DNA of 64,000 bases from Polynucleobacter sp. JS-Polo-80-F4 (GTDB taxonomy: Bacteria; Pseudomonadota; Gammaproteobacteria; Burkholderiales; Burkholderiaceae): NCBI RefSeq assembly GCF_018881965.1, contig NZ_JACVPI010000001.1:688018-752017 (forward strand). The letters run 5' to 3'. The position numbers and the translations under genes were made by a program. How positions within the stretch are numbered: the stretch's first letter is position 1; the number at the start of each line of letters is the position of its first letter. Shown here piece after piece: positions 25,914 to 34,150 of this stretch. The notes beneath the pieces are model-generated. The model did not search any database, had not been told where the DNA came from, and was given only the letters and a program-made list of their open reading frames with translations.

Positions 25914-26904
25914 GTGCTTGTTGATCTGCGTGATAGCTTGAGCGCACCATGGCGCCCACAGCCGCATGGGAGAAGCCCATTTCATACGCTTTTTCCTCAA
26001 ACATCTTAAAGACGTCGGGATGAACATAGCGCGTGACAGGTAGATGATGTCCCGAAGGAGCAAGGTACTGACCAATAGTGAGCATGTCGATATTGTGTTC
26101 ACGCATATCACGCATGACTTCCAAAATCTCTTCATCGGTCTCACCAAGGCCCACCATCAAGCCACTCTTAGTAGGAATATTTGGAAAGCGTTCTTTAAAG
26201 TCCTTCAAGAGCTTTAAAGAATGTAAGTAGTCAGCGCCCGGTCTAGCTTGTTTATATAGACGCGGCACAGTTTCAAGATTGTGATTCATTACATCCGGCA
26301 AACCGCTTGGTGAGTGCTCAGAAAAAATATCTAGCGCTTTATCAAGGCGGCCACGGAAGTCCGGCACCAATACCTCAATACGAGTATTAGGCGAAAGCGC
26401 GCGTGATTGAGAAATACAATCTACATAATGCATTGCGCCGCCATCGCGCAGATCATCACGATCTACGCTAGTGATGACGACATAGTTCAATTTAAGCGCA
26501 GCAATTGTGCGAGCTAGGTTAGCTGGCTCTTTTACATCCAGTGGATCTGGTCTACCGTGACCTACATCGCAAAATGGGCAACGACGCGTGCATTTGTCAC
26601 CCATGATCATGAAGGTAGCAGTTCCCTTGCCAAAACATTCACCAATATTCGGGCAACTAGCTTCTTCGCAAACAGTCACTAATTCGTTCTCGCGCAAAAT
26701 CTTTTTGATTTCAGAGAAGCGGGAGTTATTAGAAGCAGCTTTAACTCGGATCCAGTCAGGCTTTTTCAATACCTCTTGAAGAGGAATGATTTTGATTGGA
26801 ATACGCGCAGTCTTCTCACTGGATTTTTGCTTACGTGATGCGTCGTAATTGAGGTCTTGGCGCGCCTCAATAGCAGGATTGGTGTCAGGCTTATTTGTTG
26901 TCAT
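25894..26904 (-). CDS. lipA: Lipoyl synthase
   Basis: Radical-SAM enzyme that inserts two sulfurs into protein-bound octanoyl groups. 336 residues. Auxiliary-cluster cysteines are Cys79, Cys84 and Cys90 ([12 protein letters not shown]); radical-SAM cluster cysteines are Cys105, Cys109 and Cys112 (CTRRCPFC). The C-terminal serine motif is present in [13 protein letters not shown]. It overlaps lipB by four bases (ATGA), so the two steps of endogenous lipoate assembly are translationally coupled. Confidence 0.98.
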   Translation of the reverse strand: MTTNKPDTNPAIEARQDLNYDASRKQKSSEKTARIPIKIIPLQEVLKKPDWIRVKAASNNSRFSEIKKILRENELVTVCEEASCPNIGECFGKGTATFMIMGDKCTRRCPFCDVGHGRPDPLDVKEPANLARTIAALKLNYVVITSVDRDDLRDGGAMHYVDCISQSRALSPNTRIEVLVPDFRGRLDKALDIFSEHSPSGLPDVMNHNLETVPRLYKQARPGADYLHSLKLLKDFKERFPNIPTKSGLMVGLGETDEEILEVMRDMREHNIDMLTIGQYLAPSGHHLPVTRYVHPDVFKMFEEKAYEMGFSHAAVGAMVRSSYHADQQAHGAGVV

Positions 26905-27545
26905 GATGGCATCAGTTGCTTTTGTAAATGCTGCAAAAGCCTTTGGCTAATAGTGTCCATATTGTCCTTGATCCCAAGGGTTTGCATATCAACAGTCTTT
27001 AAACCCTCATAACCACAAGGGTGGATGCGCTTAAAAGCCTCTAGATCTGTGGCCACATTTAAGGCGAGACCATGATAGGAACAGCTTTTAGAGACTTTAA
27101 GCCCTAGGGCTGCAATCTTGGCCCCAACCCACTCTGGGGGCACTCCAGACTGCTCAGAGACATAAATTCCGGGTGCGCCCAGCTTCCTCTCAGCTTTAAT
27201 CCCAAAATCTGCCAGCGTATCGATGAGCGCTTGCTCTATACGAGAGACCAATTCTTTTACAAAGATTCCCAAACGCTTGAGATCTAACAATAGGTAGACA
27301 ACAATTTGACCGGGTCCGTGATACGTAATTTCACCACCGCGATCTACTTGAACCAGTGGAATTTGATTGCTAGGCGCATGTAAGTTTGTTGCATCCCCTG
27401 CAAGACCCAAAGTAAACACCGGAGGATGCTCTAAGACCCAAATCTCATCAGGCGTTTCGCTAATACGCTCTTTAGTAAATATTTGCATTGCCTCATACGT
27501 AGATGCGTAATCTGCCAATCCAAGATGTTTTACTAAAGCTTGCAT
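26901..27545 (-). CDS. lipB: Octanoyl-ACP:protein octanoyltransferase
   Basis: Cytosolic transferase that moves octanoate from ACP to lipoyl domains, giving the LipA substrate. 214 residues with [20 protein letters not shown], the lysine in [13 protein letters not shown] and the catalytic cysteine in HPCGYEGL. It lies eight bases behind the DUF493 gene and overlaps lipA. Confidence 0.97.
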   Translation of the reverse strand: MQALVKHLGLADYASTYEAMQIFTKERISETPDEIWVLEHPPVFTLGLAGDATNLHAPSNQIPLVQVDRGGEITYHGPGQIVVYLLLDLKRLGIFVKELVSRIEQALIDTLADFGIKAERKLGAPGIYVSEQSGVPPEWVGAKIAALGLKVSKSCSYHGLALNVATDLEAFKRIHPCGYEGLKTVDMQTLGIKDNMDTISQRLLQHLQKQLMPS

Positions 27546-27553
27546 GAATGAAA

Positions 27554-27820
27554 TTACAGAACCACACTAACCAATGGATGGGTAGATAGCGTTCTATATA
27601 ACTCGTCCAGTTGCTCACGACTAGTAGCAGTAATTGGCAATGTGATGCCTAGATAATTTCCATCTTTAGAGGGCCGTTGCTCAACCTTACTCTCATCAAA
27701 GGTGGGATCGAATTGTTTTGCAATGTGCACTATCGCCGGCAGATATTCTGGATTTGCTTTACCCATTACCTTAATAGGAAATAGCGATGGGTATTCAATG
27801 AGTGATTTTTCTTCGGCCAT
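27554..27820 (-). CDS. DUF493 (YbeD-like) protein
   Basis: 88-residue protein with the DUF493 pattern: [15 protein letters not shown] at the start, [24 protein letters not shown] at the end. The fold is ACT-like in the E. coli relative. It is commonly located next to lipB in proteobacteria, as here, and a regulatory role in lipoate synthesis has been suggested from that linkage only. Confidence 0.9.
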   Translation of the reverse strand: MAEEKSLIEYPSLFPIKVMGKANPEYLPAIVHIAKQFDPTFDESKVEQRPSKDGNYLGITLPITATSREQLDELYRTLSTHPLVSVVL

Positions 27821-27839
27821 ATATTTTCTCTAGTTTTGA

Positions 27840-28553
27840 TTATTTACGATGATCTGGCATACCTAACCAAGCGCCAGTGATGATGTTGCGAATGCAATGC
27901 AAGCGACGATGAAAAAAATGATCTGCGCCAGGTACCACTTGAACAGTAAGCTCTTGAGGACGCGCCCAATCCAAAACATCGATCAAGGGAATGGTTTCAT
28001 CTAATTCACCATGAATCAAAATCGTATCTGCTGGCACCTGGGCCAATGTCCACTTGCCTGCAGCGCTACCCACCATGACAAGGCGCTCAGCTGGACGACC
28101 TAGTTCTGAAAGCCTTTGCACCAAGTGGCTACCAACAAAACTTCCAAATGAAAATCCCGAAACTACCAAAGGTAAAGTGTTCGCGTTTGCTACCCAAGAT
28201 TGATTTGCAGTTGCTTCAAATTCACCCCAGCTTGAGGGTGTCCGCATCCAATCGGTAACGTGCAGCAAATCTTCTAACTCACCAACACCATCGTCATGAA
28301 CACCTTCAGTTCCGCCTACCCCACGGAAATTGGGGCGCACACTAACGTAACCCAATTGGTTAAAAGCTCGCGCCATGGTTTGCGCAACTTTGTTATCCAT
28401 TGTTCCGCCCATCAAAGGATGGGGATGTGCAACAAGTGCTATGCCACGCACTATGAATGCAGGGTCATTTTTTAATTCATCAGGAAGATCAATGGACATT
28501 TCCATCGATCCAACAATTCCCTGAATCTGAATTACTTTGGTACGGCTATTCAT
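27840..28553 (-). CDS. Alpha/beta hydrolase
   Basis: 237-residue cytosolic hydrolase-fold protein. Visible triad: Ser in GFSFGS, Asp in HGELDETIPL and His in GADHFFHRR. The oxyanion region ALVAHPHPLMGGTMDNKV and NFRGVGGTEGVHDDG match a widespread group of small bacterial hydrolases without known substrate. It lies between the ferredoxin and DUF493 genes, in a conserved Burkholderiales neighbourhood of the lip genes; no direct link to lipoate is shown. Confidence 0.88.
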   Translation of the reverse strand: MNSRTKVIQIQGIVGSMEMSIDLPDELKNDPAFIVRGIALVAHPHPLMGGTMDNKVAQTMARAFNQLGYVSVRPNFRGVGGTEGVHDDGVGELEDLLHVTDWMRTPSSWGEFEATANQSWVANANTLPLVVSGFSFGSFVGSHLVQRLSELGRPAERLVMVGSAAGKWTLAQVPADTILIHGELDETIPLIDVLDWARPQELTVQVVPGADHFFHRRLHCIRNIITGAWLGMPDHRK

Positions 28554-28578
28554 AAAAAACTTTCAATTCTTTAGATGA

Positions 28579-28887
28579 CTATGTCAACTGCAAGCGCTCT
28601 ACTGGGCGCCCTTCGATTAAATGGGATTGGATAATTTCTTCAACATCATCTGTATCGACAAAGGTATACCAAATACCCTCAGGATAAATAACCATCACCG
28701 GCCCATCAGAGCATCGATCCAAGCATCCAGCCTTGTTTACGCGAATCTTGCCGGGGCCTGCAAGACCAAGCTCTTTCACTCTTTTTTTGGCATAGTCAAA
28801 CAAAGCAAAAGCATTGTGCTGATCGCAACACTCCTCACCATTACTGCGTTGGTTTAAACAAAAAAATAAGTGGTGTGAAAAACTCAT
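28579..28887 (-). CDS. Thioredoxin-like [2Fe-2S] ferredoxin
   Basis: 102-residue protein with the cysteine pattern of Shethna-type and NuoE-like ferredoxins: Cys10, Cys20/21, then Cys55 and Cys59 in GCLDRCSDGP. It should carry one [2Fe-2S] cluster and act as an electron carrier; the partner is unknown. The ATG at 28887 is chosen because a perfect minus-strand TATAAT lies exactly six bases before it; an upstream in-frame start would overlap the VanZ-like gene. It is followed by the hydrolase, DUF493, lipB and lipA. Confidence 0.88.
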   Translation of the reverse strand: MSFSHHLFFCLNQRSNGEECCDQHNAFALFDYAKKRVKELGLAGPGKIRVNKAGCLDRCSDGPVMVIYPEGIWYTFVDTDDVEEIIQSHLIEGRPVERLQLT

Positions 28888-28893
28888 AGAAAA

Positions 28894-28899
28894 ATTATA
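28894..28899 (-). promoter_or_regulatory. -10 hexamer six bases from ATG (candidate leaderless start, ferredoxin)
   Basis: Minus-strand TATAAT, then TTTTCT, then ATG at 28887, all within the 16-base gap behind the VanZ-like gene. No ribosome-binding site. The -35 position would fall in the VanZ-like coding end and has no good match. Confidence 0.6.
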
Positions 28900-28903
28900 T
28901 TCA

Positions 28904-29998
28904 TCAATGTTTTGGTTTAGGGTCAATGGCACTGCGAATCATCCAAATAAGAGCCAGAGGTAACCATACTACTGAAACCCACTGCATCAGCTCATTAAAG
29001 TGCAATAAACGACCTTGGTACCAGTGTCGTAGCGTCAAAATGAAATAAGGGTTATCAGGTAAAACATTGACGGCAATTGTGGTGCCAAGCAAGCAAATCA
29101 AAGCCAGCCAAAACCTAGCTCTTGGACCCAACTCTAAGGCCCACCTCAACAAGATACTGCCCAACACCATTCCCCATAGAGCGCCTGCAGTAAGCCAAAT
29201 CAAACTAAACTCAGCACCAAATTGCAGAGCGGTAAACAAAATCTTGATCAAGACTGTCAAACCAAGAAGCCCATTGAGAATCCGCCACTGAGGAGCCTTG
29301 GTGCGCAAACCCAAGGACAGCAGTAAGGCAATACCAAGCCAACATAGGGAGGTAATGGCCGTCTCTTGAATAACATGATTAATAACTAAGGTACCCCAAT
29401 CTACTGAACCAAATATGGCATGCCCCCAGACACCTGTGCCAAGCCAAGAGCTCTGAGGATAAATTTGCGACCAGGGAAATAAGAGGAACAATGCACATGC
29501 TGCCCAATTAAGGCCAAACCATTGATCAAAACGCCGACGAATGGCGCTTCCAGACAGCCATTGCGGTCCAAGAGGAATGGCCAATAAGCCTCCCAATAAC
29601 CCTCCCAAGATATTGGCCCACCAATCCATCTGACTTGGTATGCGGGTAGGCAGCCAAGATTGCAATGTTTCAACCCCCAGCGCCAGGACAGCACTCAAAC
29701 CCAGAGCCATTCCAAGCGCTACATAGTTACGCCATCTTGGGTAGGCAGCAAACATCACCAAAAATCCAAAAGGAATATAGGCCAAGATATTGACCGATAC
29801 ATCAAATAGGGTAATAAAACGCGGCAAGGGAGCATCCAACCATGCCCATGCGGCTATTCCATTCTGGAAATCAAAGTCGAAGGGGTTTAGGCTCACATAG
29901 AGGATCAAAAGCGCGTAACTTAAGCTCATAGCTCTAGCCAATGGCATCGCCTGCAGGGGCCATGCCAACTTTCGAGGTCTTTGATCTTTTTGATCCAT
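28904..29998 (-). CDS. VanZ-like family membrane protein
   Basis: 364-residue inner-membrane protein with about ten hydrophobic helices. The N-terminal half carries the VanZ-like pattern: YVSLNPFDFDF after the first helix, DVSVNILAYIPFGFLVMFA, LPTRIPSQMDWWANILGGLLGG. The C-terminal half is a further block of helices without known motif. The function of VanZ-like proteins outside vancomycin clusters is unknown, and nothing nearby suggests glycopeptide resistance. Divergent from birA. Confidence 0.85.
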   Translation of the reverse strand: MDQKDQRPRKLAWPLQAMPLARAMSLSYALLILYVSLNPFDFDFQNGIAAWAWLDAPLPRFITLFDVSVNILAYIPFGFLVMFAAYPRWRNYVALGMALGLSAVLALGVETLQSWLPTRIPSQMDWWANILGGLLGGLLAIPLGPQWLSGSAIRRRFDQWFGLNWAACALFLLFPWSQIYPQSSWLGTGVWGHAIFGSVDWGTLVINHVIQETAITSLCWLGIALLLSLGLRTKAPQWRILNGLLGLTVLIKILFTALQFGAEFSLIWLTAGALWGMVLGSILLRWALELGPRARFWLALICLLGTTIAVNVLPDNPYFILTLRHWYQGRLLHFNELMQWVSVVWLPLALIWMIRSAIDPKPKH

Positions 29999-30004
29999 CC
30001 CACA

Positions 30005-30010
30005 ATTCTA
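30005..30010 (-). promoter_or_regulatory. -10 hexamer six bases from ATG (candidate leaderless start, VanZ-like gene)
   Basis: Minus-strand TAGAAT, then TGTGGG, then the ATG at 29998. No separate ribosome-binding site. Confidence 0.5.
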
Positions 30011-30023
30011 GGTCAGACCTTTC

Positions 30024-30029
30024 TACAAT
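30024..30029 (+). promoter_or_regulatory. -10 hexamer six bases from ATG (candidate leaderless start, birA)
   Basis: TACAAT, then GGCGGA, then the birA ATG at 30036. The purine-rich GGCGGA touches the ATG and is too close to act as a Shine-Dalgarno site. The -35 position shows no good match (CACAAT at 17). Confidence 0.5.
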
Positions 30030-30035
30030 GGCGGA

Positions 30036-30821
30036 ATGACTGCAAATTGCATCCTTGAGCGCGTTACCGAGACCAAATCAACCAATGATGATCTTTTGGC
30101 ACGCTGGCGTGCAGGAGAGCTTATTGACCCAGTCGCCCGCATCGCCCATAAGCAAACTGCAGGCAAAGGCCGGGCAGGCCGATCATGGCTTGCCAACCCA
30201 GAAGACTCCCTCTGCTTTTCTTTGGCATTTCCATTCAAGAGAACTGTCTCTGAACTTACTGGACTTAGTCTATTAGTTGGCTTAGCAGTTATTAATGGTA
30301 TTGCGCAGGCTTGCGCTCTGAGCGAAGCAGAGCTTCAAGCAGCAGGCCTTCAGTTGAAGTGGCCTAACGATTTATTACTAAATCAAAACAAACTTGGCGG
30401 CATCCTCATTGAGGGCGGTCAAACAAAAGTAGGTGAGCCCACTTGGATGATTATTGGGGTTGGGATTAACTTGCGCAATACAGAAATGATCGAAGCAAAC
30501 CTGGAAACTGGACTCAAAGTAGGTTCACTTTCTCAGCTTATCAAATCACCTCCTGATTCCGAATATCTCTGGCTCAAATTGCTGGCTTCACTTGAAGACG
30601 AGCTCGTCGAATTTGATCTCCATGGATTTAAACCGTGCAAAGAACGTTGGATGAAATGGGATGCCTATCGCAACCAAGCTGTTTGTATTTCTGGTGCTGG
30701 TAAAGATTCCATTTACGGCATTGCAAATGGCGTGGATGAAACTGGAGCATTACTATTGCAAGAAGATAACAAAACCATTGCCATTCATGCAGGCGATGTT
30801 TCACTACGGATTCAATCATGA
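30036..30821 (+). CDS. birA: Biotin-[acetyl-CoA-carboxylase] ligase
   Basis: Cytosolic enzyme that adenylates biotin and attaches it to the carboxyl carrier protein. 261 residues: TKSTNDDL near the start, the biotinyl-AMP loop GKGRAGRSW near residue 45, KWPNDLLLNQNKLGGILIEG in the middle and a small C-terminal SH3-like domain. There is no N-terminal winged helix, so unlike E. coli BirA it should not act as a repressor. It overlaps coaX by four bases (ATGA). Confidence 0.95.
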   Translation: MTANCILERVTETKSTNDDLLARWRAGELIDPVARIAHKQTAGKGRAGRSWLANPEDSLCFSLAFPFKRTVSELTGLSLLVGLAVINGIAQACALSEAELQAAGLQLKWPNDLLLNQNKLGGILIEGGQTKVGEPTWMIIGVGINLRNTEMIEANLETGLKVGSLSQLIKSPPDSEYLWLKLLASLEDELVEFDLHGFKPCKERWMKWDAYRNQAVCISGAGKDSIYGIANGVDETGALLLQEDNKTIAIHAGDVSLRIQS

Positions 30822-31627
30822 GCCTTTATTTATTTTTTGATGTTGGTAATACACGTCTCAAATGGGCTGCGGTGGAGTCCACTCAGAATCCAAGTGCTCA
30901 ACAAAAAAAATTATGGGCTTACTCTGGATCTATTAGCAGCAGGTCTTTGCAGTCCGCAGAACATCGAGCCGAGCTAGCAGACTATATTGCTAAAACACTA
31001 CCAAAGCCTACAGCTATTGGCTTTTGCTGTGTGGCTGGCCCAGAGGCAATTACCAATCTCCAATCATTATTCCCTCAGTGGAGCGATGTTCAATGGAAGC
31101 AATTACAAGGTAATAGCACTTTTGCGGGGATGCGCAGCTTGTATCAAGAGCCCAGCAAGCTCGGTGCCGATCGATGGGCCGCGATGATAGGCGCACGTGC
31201 ACTATCAAATAAAAACACTTTAATTGTGAACGCTGGCACTGCTACAACGATCGATTTACTTGGCTCTAATGGCATACATTACGGCGGCTGGATTTTGCCT
31301 GGTCTTGAATTAATGCAAACTAGCTTAGCGAACAATACTGCACAACTTGATTTAGCTACACGTTTAGAGCAACATGGTTTTGGCACCTGCACTAATGATG
31401 CAATGATTGGAGGCTGTGACGCAGCACAAATTGGAGCAATTCTTTATGGCATGCAGCACGCGAAAGAAATCAATATTCCAGTTGAAAAGATTTGGATCGA
31501 CGGCGGTAATGCCAAAATCCTAGCAAAAGAAATTGCGCAAACGAATTTACCTGCCAAGCAGCTTTTGGAGACAACTGAAGGATTGGTACTACGTGGTATT
31601 TGGGCGTGGTTACTACAAAATCTTTAA
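30818..31627 (+). CDS. coaX: Type III pantothenate kinase
   Basis: ASKHA-fold kinase for the first step of coenzyme A synthesis. 269 residues with the three family blocks: DVGNTRLKWA at the start, LGADRWAAMIGA and NAGTATTIDLL in the middle, and GGNAK later. It is coupled to birA, a common pairing. Its stop codon shares bases with the stop of the convergent rfaE2 (TTTAA at 31624-31627). Confidence 0.95.
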   Translation: MSLYLFFDVGNTRLKWAAVESTQNPSAQQKKLWAYSGSISSRSLQSAEHRAELADYIAKTLPKPTAIGFCCVAGPEAITNLQSLFPQWSDVQWKQLQGNSTFAGMRSLYQEPSKLGADRWAAMIGARALSNKNTLIVNAGTATTIDLLGSNGIHYGGWILPGLELMQTSLANNTAQLDLATRLEQHGFGTCTNDAMIGGCDAAQIGAILYGMQHAKEINIPVEKIWIDGGNAKILAKEIAQTNLPAKQLLETTEGLVLRGIWAWLLQNL

Positions 31628-32112
31628 GAGCGAATCTTGCCTAATAGGCTTGTAGTTGAACGCTCATACAGGAAAGGTATTGCAACTGCCTTGCCACCCC
31701 AACTTTTTACCAGATGGGTTTCGGCTAAGGTGTCGATTTCGTAATCTCCGCCTTTGACGTAAATATCAGGCCGAATTTTTTCAATTAAGCTCACTGGCGT
31801 TTGTTCGGTAAACAACACTGCCATGTCTACACTTTCCAGCGCAGCCAATAAAGCCTGGCGATCAGCCTCAGAATTGATTGGCCTGTCATCACCTTTACCC
31901 AACATCTTGACTGACGCATCCGAATTCACACCCACTACCAAACTAGCGCCCAAAGCACGTGCCTGAGCTAAATAACTGGCATGGCCACGGTGCAAGATAT
32001 CAAAGACCCCATTGGTAAATACCAGGGGCCTTGGAAGGCCTGCTAAACGATCTGCAAGCTGCTCGGGCGAACAGACTTTGGCTTCGAAAGAGGGTGGTGG
32101 CAACTGACTCAT
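31624..32112 (-). CDS. rfaE2: D-glycero-beta-D-manno-heptose 1-phosphate adenylyltransferase
   Basis: Cytidylyltransferase-fold enzyme that makes ADP-heptose for the lipopolysaccharide inner core. 162 residues with FTNGVFDILHRGHASYL, which holds the nucleotidyltransferase HxGH motif, VGVNSDASVK, and IRPDIYVKGGDYE. It is the stand-alone C-terminal half of HldE; the kinase half is not in the window. A minus-strand TAATAT lies six bases before its ATG. Divergent from the glutathione peroxidase gene. Confidence 0.95.
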   Translation of the reverse strand: MSQLPPPSFEAKVCSPEQLADRLAGLPRPLVFTNGVFDILHRGHASYLAQARALGASLVVGVNSDASVKMLGKGDDRPINSEADRQALLAALESVDMAVLFTEQTPVSLIEKIRPDIYVKGGDYEIDTLAETHLVKSWGGKAVAIPFLYERSTTSLLGKIRS

Positions 32113-32118
32113 AACTCA

Positions 32119-32124
32119 ATATTA
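32119..32124 (-). promoter_or_regulatory. -10-like hexamer six bases from ATG (candidate leaderless start, rfaE2)
   Basis: Minus-strand TAATAT (four of six consensus bases), then TGAGTT, then the ATG at 32112. GAG lies only two bases before the ATG, so it is not a usable ribosome-binding site. Confidence 0.4.
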
Positions 32125-32204
32125 ATGGCAATTTTGTAATGCCAGCGATATTACCCAGAATGTCTTAGACTTGGCCTCTATCCAGCGAAATTAAAAGGCG
32201 CAAT

Positions 32205-32774
32205 ATGCACCGCTATTTGATGAACTTCCTCTTTGGCTTATTTACCCTTTTATCGGGACTTCAGCTTGCTCATGCTGCGACCACTTGCAGCCCTCTGCTA
32301 TCCCATACTTTTCCACGCTTACAGGATGAAGCCCCACAAAATCTTTGCCAATATCAAGGCAAGGTCATTCTAGTTGTCAATACAGCAAGTTTCTGTGGCT
32401 TTACGAGTCAATATGAAGGTCTTGAGAAGCTCTATGCCAAATACAAGGATCAGGGGTTTGTAGTTTTAGGTTTTCCTTCCAATGACTTTGGACAACAGGA
32501 GCCTGGTAGCAACAAAGAAATTGCCGATTTCTGCAAAAACACTTACGACGTGAAATTTCCGATGTTTGCTAAAAGTGTGGTTTCGGGCAACAACCCAAAC
32601 CCCTTATTTAAGATGTTGATTGCCAAAACGGGCACAACCCCTAAATGGAATTTTTATAAATATTTAATAGATCGCAATGGCAATGTGATTGATTCATTTG
32701 GAAGCATGACTAAACCGAGCAGCAGCAGCATTACTGGTCCAATTGAAAAGCTTTTAGGAGAAAAAGCGCAGTGA
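32205..32774 (+). CDS. Glutathione peroxidase family protein with signal peptide
   Basis: 189 residues. Residues 1-25 form a Sec signal ending LAHA, so the enzyme should be periplasmic. The peroxidase core has NTASFCGFTSQY with a catalytic cysteine (not selenocysteine), the glutamine in FPSNDFGQQEPG and the tryptophan in PKWNFYKYLID. It reduces peroxides, probably lipid or hydrogen peroxide; periplasmic members may use thioredoxin-like donors. An AAAAGG ribosome-binding site precedes the ATG. Its stop overlaps the GTG start of the next gene. Confidence 0.92.
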   Translation: MHRYLMNFLFGLFTLLSGLQLAHAATTCSPLLSHTFPRLQDEAPQNLCQYQGKVILVVNTASFCGFTSQYEGLEKLYAKYKDQGFVVLGFPSNDFGQQEPGSNKEIADFCKNTYDVKFPMFAKSVVSGNNPNPLFKMLIAKTGTTPKWNFYKYLIDRNGNVIDSFGSMTKPSSSSITGPIEKLLGEKAQ

Positions 32775-34147
32775 GTAAAAAAAGAATTGCCATTATTGGC
32801 GCAGGCATATCTGGATTAGGCTGCGCATATGCCTTAAGACAACATCCTGAATTTGAAATTACCTTATATGAAGCAGGCGACCATATTGGTGGCCACAGCA
32901 ATACAGTGGATTTCAATTACATCGTCGACGGCAAAGAGCTTGCCCATGGTGTAGATACTGGCTTCCTGGTATTTAACCGTAAGACTTATCCACGTCTCGT
33001 TCGACTATTCGAAGAAATTCAAGCGCCAATAGCCCCATCAGAAATGTCTTTTTCTGTATCCATTGATGCCTCTGGAAAATCTGGATTCAACCAAAAAATT
33101 GAATGGGCTGGCAATGACATTAATTCTTTTTTTGGACAAAGGTCTAATCTCTTATCTCCATCCTTCTGGAGAATGGCCTATGACATCTTGCGCTTTAATC
33201 GCCTTGCTACTCAGTTAGCGCATGAGCAAATTGAAGCCGGTCATCAATACAAAGAGCCTGATGAAAAAATTGCGGATTTTTTAAAGCGCCATCGCTTTAG
33301 CCAAAGCTTTAAAGAGAATTATTTTTTACCAATGATTGGTGCAATCTGGTCTTGCTCGGTAGAGCAGATGCTAGAGTTCCCTATTCAAACAATGGTGCGC
33401 TTTTGCCATAACCATGGTCTTTTACAAATCCAAAATCGCCCGCAATGGTTAACTATCAAAGGTGGATCACGAGAGTACGTCAAACGGATTGTTGCGGCCC
33501 TAGAAAAACATCGGATAGTGATTAAACGTGAGTCTGCCCTGCGCGTAAATACAAGTCACAGTGGCGAACAAGTTGAGGTTGTTAGTCAGTCTGGATCGAA
33601 CCACTTTGACGAAGTCATCATGGCTTGTCACAGCGATCAAACACTGGATTTAGTGCACGGTATTGATCAACAGGCTAGAAATATTTTGGCAGCCATTCCA
33701 TATCAAAAGAATCGGGCAATTTTGCACACTGATATCCGTTTCTTACCTGAGGCAAAGCGCTGCTGGGCTGCATGGAACTACACCGCTAAATCCGGTGACA
33801 AGCCCAATGTAAAACAACATGTCAGTGTAAATTATTTAATTAACCGCTTGCAGCCCCTGCCAAGCCAGCTACAAGATACACAAATCATTGTTAGCTTAAA
33901 TCCCTCAGAAGAACCAGATCCAAAACTAGTTCACCAGGAAATTCATTATTCCCATCCCGTTTTTGATATGAGCGCGATACAGGCACAAAAAGAGCTGCCC
34001 TTAATTCAGGGCTCAGGGTCAATTTGGTATTGCGGCGCCTGGACTGGATTTGGATTTCATGAAGATGGCTTGCGTTCTGGAGAATTAGTTGCAGAAGCTT
34101 TAATTGAAAGCATTCGTCAGCCTATTAAATCTAAACAAGATGTCTAG
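32771..34147 (+). CDS. FAD-dependent amine oxidase-like oxidoreductase
   Basis: 458 residues. The FAD dinucleotide motif GAGISGLG is at 9-16, followed by YEAGDHIGGHSNTVDF and the C-terminal FAD block IWYCGAWTGFGFHEDGLRSGE. It starts at GTG, overlapping the peroxidase stop by four bases (GTGA). This family lies beside DUF1365 and CFA synthase-like genes in many proteobacteria, in clusters tied to membrane lipid or singlet-oxygen responses. The substrate is not established; a fatty-acyl chain in phospholipid is a reasonable inference. Confidence 0.9.
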   Translation: MSKKRIAIIGAGISGLGCAYALRQHPEFEITLYEAGDHIGGHSNTVDFNYIVDGKELAHGVDTGFLVFNRKTYPRLVRLFEEIQAPIAPSEMSFSVSIDASGKSGFNQKIEWAGNDINSFFGQRSNLLSPSFWRMAYDILRFNRLATQLAHEQIEAGHQYKEPDEKIADFLKRHRFSQSFKENYFLPMIGAIWSCSVEQMLEFPIQTMVRFCHNHGLLQIQNRPQWLTIKGGSREYVKRIVAALEKHRIVIKRESALRVNTSHSGEQVEVVSQSGSNHFDEVIMACHSDQTLDLVHGIDQQARNILAAIPYQKNRAILHTDIRFLPEAKRCWAAWNYTAKSGDKPNVKQHVSVNYLINRLQPLPSQLQDTQIIVSLNPSEEPDPKLVHQEIHYSHPVFDMSAIQAQKELPLIQGSGSIWYCGAWTGFGFHEDGLRSGELVAEALIESIRQPIKSKQDV

Positions 34148-34150
34148 TTA

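Noticed and set aside
25914..26147. N-terminal extension of the lipoprotein gene upstream of 25913
   Set aside because: It lies wholly antiphase within lipA, and the lipoprotein signal begins at the ATG at 25913.
28904..29998. Vancomycin resistance from the VanZ-like gene
   Set aside because: VanZ-like domains are widespread in membrane proteins of unrelated function; no vanHAX or other glycopeptide genes are present.
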